In this document: one piece after another, positions 56,165-63,562 of the stretch
How positions within the stretch are numbered: the stretch's first letter is position 1
How the letters are laid out: each line of letters opens with the position of its first letter
From: Stentor roeselii
Lineage: Eukaryota > Ciliophora > Heterotrichea > Heterotrichida > Stentoridae
Direction: 5' to 3'
DNA length: 64,000 nt
NCBI GenBank assembly: GCA_006503475.1
Contig: RSEH01000017.1
Location: forward strand, 1 to 64,000
Notes under the pieces: model-generated
Databases searched by the model: none
Told to the model about the DNA's origin: nothing
The model's input: only the letters and a program-made list of their open reading frames with translations
Program-made: the position numbers and the translations under genes

Positions 56165-56674
56165 ATGGCACAGAAAACGGCTGGCAAGAAGTCTTCACAG
56201 AAAAGAAGCTTTTTTAAGCAGGAATTGACGGAACAACAGAAACAGGAAGTGAAAGAGGCTTTTGACTTGTTTGATACTGATGGGTCTGGAGTTATTGAAG
56301 CGAAAGAGCTGAAAGTCGCTCTTAGGGCTCTTGGCTTTGAACCGCAAAAGGATGAAATCAAGAAGTTGATTAATTTGGTCGGGACTTCAGGTGAAAAAGA
56401 TGCTACTGGGACTATTGACTTTAAGGAGTTCTTGGATATTATGACTTATAAGATGAGCGAAAAGGATAATCCTGAAGAAATTGAAAAAGCTTTCAAATTG
56501 TTTGATATTGAGAATAAAGGATATATTACGTATGAGGATTTAAGGCAAATTGCGAATGAACTTAAGGAAAATATCAGTGAAGATGAACTTAGGGAAATGA
56601 TTTTTGAAGCTAGTAAGGATCGAGATGTCGCTCAAGTCACTAAAGCTCAATTCGAAGAGATTTTAAATAGATAG
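56165..56674 (+). CDS. Centrin-like EF-hand protein, 169 aa
   Basis: Centrins are Ca-binding proteins of basal bodies and contractile fibres. The basic N-terminus (about 25 residues) leads to [22 protein letters not shown], typical of centrins. EF1 has a canonical loop [14 protein letters not shown]2 carries an insertion of a few residues ([16 protein letters not shown]) and is probably weak. EF3 ([12 protein letters not shown]) is plausible. EF4 ([15 protein letters not shown]) lacks proper ligands. [17 protein letters not shown] is a strong centrin mark. The degenerate EF2 and EF4 suggest a divergent paralogue rather than the main centrin. Only 22 nt follow the CDK stop. Confidence 0.88.
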   Translation: MAQKTAGKKSSQKRSFFKQELTEQQKQEVKEAFDLFDTDGSGVIEAKELKVALRALGFEPQKDEIKKLINLVGTSGEKDATGTIDFKEFLDIMTYKMSEKDNPEEIEKAFKLFDIENKGYITYEDLRQIANELKENISEDELREMIFEASKDRDVAQVTKAQFEEILNR

Positions 56675-56732
56675 TTTAATTTAGCGAACCGAAACCTCTA
56701 AATATCTTTCTTTAATTAACTACGAATACAAT

Positions 56733-57377
56733 CTACGAGCTTTTCTTAGCCTTGACAATAAGATCATTGACAACAATGGGTTTAACTTTCCATCCAGTCG
56801 CTTGCAAAAATTCCGAAAACCTCGCTTTGACCTTCAAGTTAATTTTCTTTCCAACATAATGTGAAGAAACTTCCGTGATCTGTATCTTAAAATAAGCAAT
56901 ATGACAAGCTTCAGGTTTATAATAGTTCATATATTGAATGAAATTTCCTCTCAAAATCTGATTTCCTCTCATGTTATTCGAGATCAGTACATTGTCTAAA
57001 GTAAAGACTTCAACCTCAATTTCTAATTTTTCATTTGCTGGAAACCTGAAACTTTTCAGTTCCTTCAAAATAACTTTAAATGCAAAATATTTTCCTTTTA
57101 AAACAGGTTTTTCTATCTGAGATTTCAGCTCAAGTTCAAAATCTAGACTTTCTACAAGTGTCCTGGGAAGAGACTTGATATTTTCTTCGCTTTTTCTTTC
57201 GGGTAATGAGAAATTTTCAATTATGGGAAGGGTCACACGACTTAAACGTCCGGGTTCTTCAGGGTTGAACAGACTTGTAACAAAGCAGAAGTTGTTCTTA
57301 GTCTTGACTATTGATTCTAAAGTTGGAAGACTTATGCTTGGGTAGTTAAACTGGGAATTTGAATTCAGGTCTAACAT
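56733..57377 (-). CDS. Unknown beta-rich protein, 214 aa
   Basis: No family is recognised. The sequence alternates hydrophobic and polar residues in beta-strand fashion (KLEIEVEVFTLDNVLIS, YFKIQITEVSSHYVGKK, KINLKVKARFSEF), suggesting a beta-sandwich. It ends with a basic tail (NDLIVKAKKSS). There are no cysteine clusters, signal peptide or membrane helix. It converges with the centrin gene, 58 nt between stops. Confidence 0.65.
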   Translation of the reverse strand: MLDLNSNSQFNYPSISLPTLESIVKTKNNFCFVTSLFNPEEPGRLSRVTLPIIENFSLPERKSEENIKSLPRTLVESLDFELELKSQIEKPVLKGKYFAFKVILKELKSFRFPANEKLEIEVEVFTLDNVLISNNMRGNQILRGNFIQYMNYYKPEACHIAYFKIQITEVSSHYVGKKINLKVKARFSEFLQATGWKVKPIVVNDLIVKAKKSS

Positions 57378-58317
57378 TATTCTTTATTAGGTGATAAGGC
57401 GTTTTAGGAAAAATATGGCATGTTTTTGACTTTTTAGTCAGAAAAACGGAATTTAACGCATGGATTTGAAAAGGTTTTAGGAATTTTTTAGATGAAAAGA
57501 GATTTTAGAGAAGTTTGAACATGGGAAATTCAATGATTTTGATTTAGGATTAGATGGAAAATTTATTGAAACTTTTGGGAGATTGGTCGATTTTTTATGT
57601 TTTACCGTTTGACGATTTTATGTATCTTGTTAAGCAAGGAAATTGATCAGGGTATTAAATAGGTAGATATTATGAGTTTATAGGTCAGATGATGATTATT
57701 GTAAAGGAATTTGAATTTAGCTTACTTAATATGTAATTTGGAATATGTTTTAAGGAGAAATTTGAACATAGCATGGGATTATAGTGTTGAAAATCATTAA
57801 GAATTAATTCAAATTATTAAAAAACATTCGATAGATATTTTAATTGTCTTTAGTGTTACTGAGAACTTTTTGTTTTTTTCTTTTAGAATATATTTACTAA
57901 AAGAATATAGTAAAAAGTTCACGATTCAGTAAACAAACTTATTAAGTAAGGTCAATCTGTTCAAAGCATATTTCTTATAAAATTTCAAATAATTTTGCTA
58001 TATTTTACCTTTATTTATTTAAGCTTTACTTTTTTGTACTCCTGCTTAAGTTTCCTTGACTTTTTAGTACACCTGCTTAAGTTTCCTTGACTTTTTATGA
58101 ACTCATTAATCAAAAAAGCTACCAAAATATGAGAAAAATCATAAATATCCTAAATTCTTGCTATCATAATTTAGTTAATCCTTACAAAAAAACCATTTCG
58201 ACAATAACCTCGCCTTGTTCATAAACCCTTATTTTTCAATCTAAACTAAACAAATTTTTTGAAAAACAACATAAATCCTCATAAATCATTAAAAATCTTT
58301 AGTAAATGCTTTACTAC
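57378..58317. other. Spacer with a short tandem repeat, no gene seen
   Basis: AT-rich spacer upstream of the 214-aa gene. Apart from a two-copy 30-bp repeat listed separately, nothing coding or RNA-like is recognised. Confidence 0.45.
58031..58091. repeat. Two-copy 30/31-bp tandem repeat
   Basis: TTTTTGTACTCCTGCTTAAG plus TTTCCTTGAC at 58031-58060 is followed by a near copy at 58061-58091 that has one inserted base and a T-to-A change. A third partial GACTTTTT follows. It is a recent local duplication in noncoding DNA. Confidence 0.85.
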
Positions 58318-58476
58318 CTAGCTCTCTAAAAACAGATTGAGAGATGGAGCAGGAGGGCAAGATTGATTAGAAAAAGTTTCTTTCTCTTCCTTAGGCTGAA
58401 CCACAAGAGGATCTATAGTTCGATCAGTAGCTTTATCATCCGTAGTTTCTTTCCTTTCGCCACAGCAGTTTCCCAT
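58318..58476 (-). CDS. Putatively N-myristoylated 52-aa microprotein
   Basis: On the minus strand an ATG at 58476 opens a 52-codon frame ending in TAG. It begins MGNCCGERKETTDD. Gly2 with Cys4-Cys5 is a classic N-myristoylation plus palmitoylation signal that anchors proteins to membranes. The rest is charged and polar (TIDPLVVQPKEEKETF) with a Pro-rich end. No domain is recognised. It is divergent from the 58667 gene across 190 nt. The lipidation motif at the very first residues and coding-like composition support it. Its small size keeps confidence moderate. Confidence 0.6.
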   Translation of the reverse strand: MGNCCGERKETTDDKATDRTIDPLVVQPKEEKETFSNQSCPPAPSLNLFLES

Positions 58477-58666
58477 ATTCCTCTTAATATAATCTAAAAA
58501 ATCTTCTAAATAAACCCAAAACTATCAAAAATCATTCTAAAAAATCCCTCATATCTTCACATCATCAACCTAATCCTATTTCTTTAACCAATAACAAAAT
58601 CCATTTCATTCTCTCTTCAATCTAATTCCCCTCTAATAATAAAATCAATCTTTCATAAACCCTAAA

Positions 58667-59329
58667 ATGTCGAACTTGTTCCAAGAACGCTTTAAAAACA
58701 GAACTTCACTGATGCCGAGTGGAGGAATACTGAAAATAGCCCTGACACCTCTACCAGGATATTCAGATAAGTCAAGTAAGTCTTTACCAAAAGTCTCTAA
58801 GCCCAGTTCGTCCACATCTCCTCTGAACCTCAACTTGAAAAAGTTGATTCCTGGAGCAAAGTCGGACCGAGATGTATTTGAAAGACCAAACAAGTTAAAA
58901 ATATTAATTAAGTCAGATCGGAATGGACTGAATCCTTTACCTGTTCAGCAAAAATCGGCCTCACCTGTTCTCAAAAAATCATCATTTTTAGTGGAAAGTG
59001 AAGAAAAACTCAATAAAAGTTCAAGTAGAAGTTATTATAAACCTTATTCTGTGAAAGATTACAATAGTATTAAGTTTAGGAAGTATTTTGTATTAGGTGG
59101 ACTTGGAGCTTCTCATATTGGAACTGAAGACTGGCAGAAAAAAAAGGACCTACACGAAAAACGTACTCAATATGGCCGAGCCACCTACCTAAACAACGCA
59201 GCGATTTTCCCAAAGCCAATCCAAGCCCCTCGATTATCAGAGCAAACTTCCTTCCGTAAACGAGCTCTCGACTTCGCAAAGACAATACTAAAGCCTCCCC
59301 TTCGTGTCCAGTTAATAACTTCAGATTAA
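58667..59329 (+). CDS. JHY-like ciliary protein (tentative), 220 aa
   Basis: Residues 1-120 are Ser/Pro/Lys-rich and disordered. The conserved-looking part is the C-terminal half: YSVKDYNSIKFRKYF followed by LGGLGASHIGTEDW, a basic helix (KKKDLHEKRTQYGRATY) and a final RALDFAKTILKPP. From memory this order (YxxKDY, LGGLG, basic helix with N, ALxFAK...P) resembles the C-terminal domain of JHY (C11orf63)-type proteins linked to motile cilia. I could not verify it. If wrong, it is an unknown protein. It is followed 21 nt later by the first M14-like gene. Confidence 0.6.
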   Translation: MSNLFQERFKNRTSLMPSGGILKIALTPLPGYSDKSSKSLPKVSKPSSSTSPLNLNLKKLIPGAKSDRDVFERPNKLKILIKSDRNGLNPLPVQQKSASPVLKKSSFLVESEEKLNKSSSRSYYKPYSVKDYNSIKFRKYFVLGGLGASHIGTEDWQKKKDLHEKRTQYGRATYLNNAAIFPKPIQAPRLSEQTSFRKRALDFAKTILKPPLRVQLITSD

Positions 59330-59350
59330 CCAGTTTCTAAACAATAAAAA

Positions 59351-60943
59351 ATGCTCATTTTTCTAATTTCCTTAGTGAGTTCAATAGAGCTTGACAAAGG
59401 AGTTATGAAAGGGTATTTAGGACTTTTAGAAGTCTTTCAATTCATGGACAACCTTGCGACGTTATACCCGGACTACGTTGAGTACTTCACCCTTGCCCAG
59501 TCATCTGAAATTCGAGACATTCGAGGCATCAAGTTGACCAACAAGCAAGTCCAAGGGCCGAAGGGCGCATCAGTTTTTTCGGCAGGTCAAGTTTCAGGCT
59601 ACCCGATTTCGACGTCAGCAGCTCTTTACTTGGCTGAAAATTTGCTGAAACAATCGAGCTTCGCTTATGTGAACTACTTGCTTAGCACTAGGGAAGTATT
59701 TGTTTTTCCTGTGGTCAACCCTGATGCTTATGCGTGGACTGAGAGGAATTTTTTGAGACATGGAGAATTTTTACAGTTTTTTACGAATAAGAACTTCACT
59801 GGGTGCTCTGGACTTGCGGAGAATGGCGTTAGGCTTAATAGGAACTGGGGATATATGTGGAATGTCACTGGAGTGTCTTCGGATAACCCTTGTAGTGACT
59901 CTTTTCCTGGAAGTCAACCGTTTTCGGAAGTGGAGACTAGAAGTATTCAAGAATATTTTGGAGATGGACTGGTGCAGACTTGGCTTCATTATGATTGGGA
60001 TGGTGATAAGTATGTACTTCCTTATAGCTTTACTACGAAGCAAAGCTATTCGAAAATGCAGAGCTATTTATTTGAAAAAGTTCAGTCGAAAATGGACACT
60101 ATGTGGCAAGTCGGTTCCTCAAAAGACCTGCTAGGCACATTAGAAGATGGAAGTTTGATCGATTATTACTTCAACAAAGGAACTTTATCCCTCCAAGGAA
60201 GTCTTGGTAACCAAACAATGAACGCAACAGAGTCTCTTATAGTACTAGAGTCCCACTACGAAGTAGCTTTAGAACTAGTTGAACTTTCAGGAGTCTACCT
60301 TGTTAACGCAGGGAGTAACTCACAATATATAGACTGTTACCCGAACTGCAAAAACAAAGACATCAACTATGAAGCTCTTTTCGAGTTCACAGTAAACAAC
60401 ACTGGACTATCAAGTACTTCCGCCGGGTATCTTCACATTTCCATGATTTCTGGATTAATCCTCGAAACATTCCTTAAAATTCACTCAGTTTCAGTGAACT
60501 TTACGCGACTTTTCAATGAAAACGATACAACTTCCCAGGTTTATCAAGACAGTCTTCATCGAAGTGACTCGGTTTACTTTATTGAGAACTTGGTAATTCC
60601 TCCTTTGACTTCTGCAAGGTTTTTAGTTGAGGTTTGGGCGAATTCGACGAGTGTTTCTCATGAAAAAACGAATATGTTGTGTGAGTTTACTTTGACTTTT
60701 CCTAATGGGTATGATTATGGATTTAGTGAAAATGAAATTTTGAAGGTCGCTGATCATGATGATGAAGGTGATGGTGATGGAGATGATAAAAAATCAGTTG
60801 TTGTTGGAGTTGTTGTGAGTCTCGTGGTACTCGTTGTTTTAGTTGCTGTTGGCATCGTCGCTTTTAAATTCTGGAAAAAACGAAAGGAAAACTTGGAAAA
60901 GCCTGACTTTAATACTACTATGCAGGCTGAAGGCAAGATTTAG
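59351..60943 (+). CDS. M14 carboxypeptidase-like membrane protein, catalytic residues lost, 530 aa
   Basis: The fold is that of zinc carboxypeptidases (M14), but it is probably a pseudoenzyme. A signal peptide (MLIFLISLVSSIEL) precedes the domain. Matches to carboxypeptidase A are clear at NPDAYAWTER, GVRLNRNWGY (about 158-167), NPCSDSFPG, PFSEVETRS and WLHYDWD (about 209-215, third zinc His kept). The H-x-x-E zinc motif is replaced by GQVSGYP (about 78-84), and the catalytic Glu region reads LSLQGSLG (about 278-285) with Gln at the Glu position. A transmembrane helix (about 481-501) and a basic tail make it type I. It is paralogous to the next gene. Confidence 0.87.
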   Translation: MLIFLISLVSSIELDKGVMKGYLGLLEVFQFMDNLATLYPDYVEYFTLAQSSEIRDIRGIKLTNKQVQGPKGASVFSAGQVSGYPISTSAALYLAENLLKQSSFAYVNYLLSTREVFVFPVVNPDAYAWTERNFLRHGEFLQFFTNKNFTGCSGLAENGVRLNRNWGYMWNVTGVSSDNPCSDSFPGSQPFSEVETRSIQEYFGDGLVQTWLHYDWDGDKYVLPYSFTTKQSYSKMQSYLFEKVQSKMDTMWQVGSSKDLLGTLEDGSLIDYYFNKGTLSLQGSLGNQTMNATESLIVLESHYEVALELVELSGVYLVNAGSNSQYIDCYPNCKNKDINYEALFEFTVNNTGLSSTSAGYLHISMISGLILETFLKIHSVSVNFTRLFNENDTTSQVYQDSLHRSDSVYFIENLVIPPLTSARFLVEVWANSTSVSHEKTNMLCEFTLTFPNGYDYGFSENEILKVADHDDEGDGDGDDKKSVVVGVVVSLVVLVVLVAVGIVAFKFWKKRKENLEKPDFNTTMQAEGKI

Positions 60944-61054
60944 ATTAGGATGATTTTTTTAGGATTTGATGGATTTGAAGTTATTTGTTTTAATGATTTA
61001 ATAAGCTTTTATTCAATTTTAGTTCGGGTAATTTATTGAAAAAAGTTGATTTAA

Positions 61055-62623
61055 ATGATTATAATGATTTTATTGCTTTTCATTAAGAGTCTTGCTTTCC
61101 AGCTTGATGAAGGCTCTATGAAAGGGTATCTGACCTTACAGGAAATCCATAATTTCATTGATTATCACTTGGAGTCCTTTCCAAAGTTATCTGAACTTGC
61201 GTACTTCGGTCAGAGCTCTCAAATTCGTGATATAAGAGGAATCAAACTAACAAACTCAGAGTATGTTGGTGAAAAGACTAGTGTTGTCATTTCAGCTAGT
61301 CAAACTTCTGGGTACCCTATTAGCACTTCGGCTGCTTTATATTCGTTGTGGAATATTTTAAATAATTCTGACTCGGCTTTTTTTAGCTACTTGCTAAAAA
61401 CTCGTGAAATTTACATCTTGCCGTTAATGAACCCAGATGCTTATGCATTGACCGAAAAATACTTCAAACGTGGGCAAGGGTTTTTGCATTATTCTACAAA
61501 TCGTAACTCGACAGGATGTATGTCCCTTGAAGGAAATGGCGTGATGCTAAATCGCAACTGGGGGTATAAATGGAACTCAACAGGAGATTCATCATCTAAC
61601 CCTTGCTCAGATACATATCCTGGATATTCACCCTTTTCAGAAGTAGAAACCAGAAGTGTCCAAAATTACTTCAACCATTCTAAGATACTAACCTGGCTAC
61701 ATTACGAAGGCATCGGTAACACCTACATCACACCATTCACATACCAGAAGAAACAAAACTCTTCATCACAGACATCCTACGCATATTCAACAATCCAACA
61801 AAAAATGCAAGAAGACTGGTCTCTCGATTCCCTTTACAAAATCAGTAAAACCACAGAAGACGGTACCCTAATCGACTACTACCAAAGCCTAGGGACACTC
61901 GCTCTTCAAGGTTCAATCGGAAGCCATCTGCCCAACCAGTCCGAAATCTTAAACGTTCTTGAAGAGCACTTCCAAGTCGCTCTGTCAATGATAGAACTTT
62001 CCGGAAGTTACTTAAACTACATCGATTTCCACTCAAAGTACCAAGACTGTAACAAAAAATGCGAAAAAGAAAAGTCCAAAGCTTATTTCGATTTTTTATT
62101 TGAAAATTCAGGACTTTCTGACTCACCTTCAGGAATTTTAACGATAGTTGTTAGTTCTGAGTTTCTTTTTGAAGAAATTATTAAGATTTCTAAATGTACA
62201 GTGGAATTTCAGGAGGTTTTTGATGGAGGGAAGACTGGGGTTGTTGTGATGCAGGATGGACTTATGAGGTCTGATACTGTTTTTTATGTGGAAAGAATGG
62301 TTGTGCCTGGATTGACTAGGGCTAAGTTTGTGGTTGAAATTGATATCAATGGGACTCATCAGAATGGCGTGGATATTTTGGCTAGTCTTAAGTATGAGTT
62401 TGAAGATAATATTCATCCTGAGTTCTCTGTCAATGGCATCTTGAGAAAATCTGAAATTTCTGAGAAAGAGGAAAAAAGTTATTTACTTCCTGTTATCTTG
62501 AGTATTTCTCTTGGACTTGTTGTTTTAGTGGCATCGATTGTTGTTTATCATAAATGCAAAAAGAGAATTTATGAGAATCCTCCTCAACAAGATGCATCGT
62601 TTAACAAAACTAGCCAAATTTAA
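61055..62623 (+). CDS. M14 carboxypeptidase-like membrane protein, second copy, catalytic residues lost, 522 aa
   Basis: Tandem paralogue of the 59351 gene with the same parts. There is a signal peptide (MIIMILLLFIKSLAFQL), NPDAYALTEK, GVMLNRNWGYKW (about 163-174), NPCSDTYPGYSPFSEVETRS and WLHYEGIGN with the third zinc His. The zinc motif is again absent (SQTSGYP, about 82-88), and the catalytic Glu position is again Gln (LALQGSIG, about 281-288). A transmembrane helix is near 473-495. Both copies share the same losses, so the losses predate the duplication. They may be binding or receptor proteins at the cell surface or in vacuoles. 111 nt separate the two genes. Confidence 0.87.
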   Translation: MIIMILLLFIKSLAFQLDEGSMKGYLTLQEIHNFIDYHLESFPKLSELAYFGQSSQIRDIRGIKLTNSEYVGEKTSVVISASQTSGYPISTSAALYSLWNILNNSDSAFFSYLLKTREIYILPLMNPDAYALTEKYFKRGQGFLHYSTNRNSTGCMSLEGNGVMLNRNWGYKWNSTGDSSSNPCSDTYPGYSPFSEVETRSVQNYFNHSKILTWLHYEGIGNTYITPFTYQKKQNSSSQTSYAYSTIQQKMQEDWSLDSLYKISKTTEDGTLIDYYQSLGTLALQGSIGSHLPNQSEILNVLEEHFQVALSMIELSGSYLNYIDFHSKYQDCNKKCEKEKSKAYFDFLFENSGLSDSPSGILTIVVSSEFLFEEIIKISKCTVEFQEVFDGGKTGVVVMQDGLMRSDTVFYVERMVVPGLTRAKFVVEIDINGTHQNGVDILASLKYEFEDNIHPEFSVNGILRKSEISEKEEKSYLLPVILSISLGLVVLVASIVVYHKCKKRIYENPPQQDASFNKTSQI

Positions 62624-62768
62624 GGATGATAGCTAAAATTATCGCAATCTTAATTTGTATAGAATATATGATAATATAGATTTAAGGTCTCAAGTCAATC
62701 AAACCATGATAAATCCCGTTCAAACAACTCTTATCTATCACTAAACCATATTATCTCATAATTAACAT

Positions 62769-63551
62769 ATGATGAACCTATTTCGATTCCCATCCGATCT
62801 AGCAACCCCTCCCTACATCAACAAGGCCATATCTCTGATCTGCATAATAATCTACCATCTAACCTTCCTTCAAAGTTACCAAATATCAATCTACATAGCC
62901 CAGCCTCGTTCTCTACTAGAAAAAAATTCCTGGCAACAACTACTAACCTATCCATTCCACCATCTAGGTCTAGGCCACTTATTCTTCTCCCTTCTGTCCT
63001 TTTCTCACTTTTCAAGCAAGATTGAGTCTCAAAAAGGTTCCTTAAAATTTTTGATTAGTTTTCTGCTGCTGACCTTGATTCTCGGCCTTTTCTCTTCAGT
63101 TTCGCTTTACTTGGCAGGGTCTCTATGGAAAAACAATGCGAAATACCTGAAGGCTTATCCAGTTGCGGGTCTTTGGCCTATCACTTCAGTTTACATGGTT
63201 GAAACTTTCACTCGGCAACCTGAAAGCAAGACTCAGTTTTTAGTTTTGCCTTTTGAGATTAAAGCTAAGTGGTATCCAATTTGTTTTTTGTTGTTCTGGG
63301 CTTTTAGTTTAGAATATGTTTGGGATATTGGGGTTGGGGTGATTGTTGGATATGCTCGTATGTTTTATTTAGGGTTTTCTAATGCTATTGATTTGGTTTT
63401 GAATAATTCTTTTCTTAATGAATCGGCGGAGAGGTTGAGCAGCAGCTGCTGGGATTTCTTGCAGAATGTTCAAGAAAAATTTCAAGGGTTGGACGTGCGA
63501 GAATCAAAATTAAAAAACATAAAATCATCAAGTCTAGATTCAATAACTTGA
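62769..63551 (+). CDS. Rhomboid-like membrane protein without protease residues, 260 aa
   Basis: A multi-pass protein with about six hydrophobic segments. The region WQQLLTYPFHHLGLGHLFFS (about 57-76) matches the loop and helix 2 of the rhomboid superfamily (TYPF.H....HL.FN). The helix 4 Ser site (GxSG) reads AGLWPI and the helix 6 His is absent (WDIGVGVIVGY), so protease activity is not expected. Derlin, UBAC2 and related ER-associated degradation proteins are such inactive members; which one this is cannot be decided. The C-terminal 60 residues are soluble. The coding strand changes from strongly C-rich (before about 63040) to strongly G/T-rich. Confidence 0.72.
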   Translation: MMNLFRFPSDLATPPYINKAISLICIIIYHLTFLQSYQISIYIAQPRSLLEKNSWQQLLTYPFHHLGLGHLFFSLLSFSHFSSKIESQKGSLKFLISFLLLTLILGLFSSVSLYLAGSLWKNNAKYLKAYPVAGLWPITSVYMVETFTRQPESKTQFLVLPFEIKAKWYPICFLLFWAFSLEYVWDIGVGVIVGYARMFYLGFSNAIDLVLNNSFLNESAERLSSSCWDFLQNVQEKFQGLDVRESKLKNIKSSSLDSIT

Positions 63552-63562
63552 ATAATTTAAAA

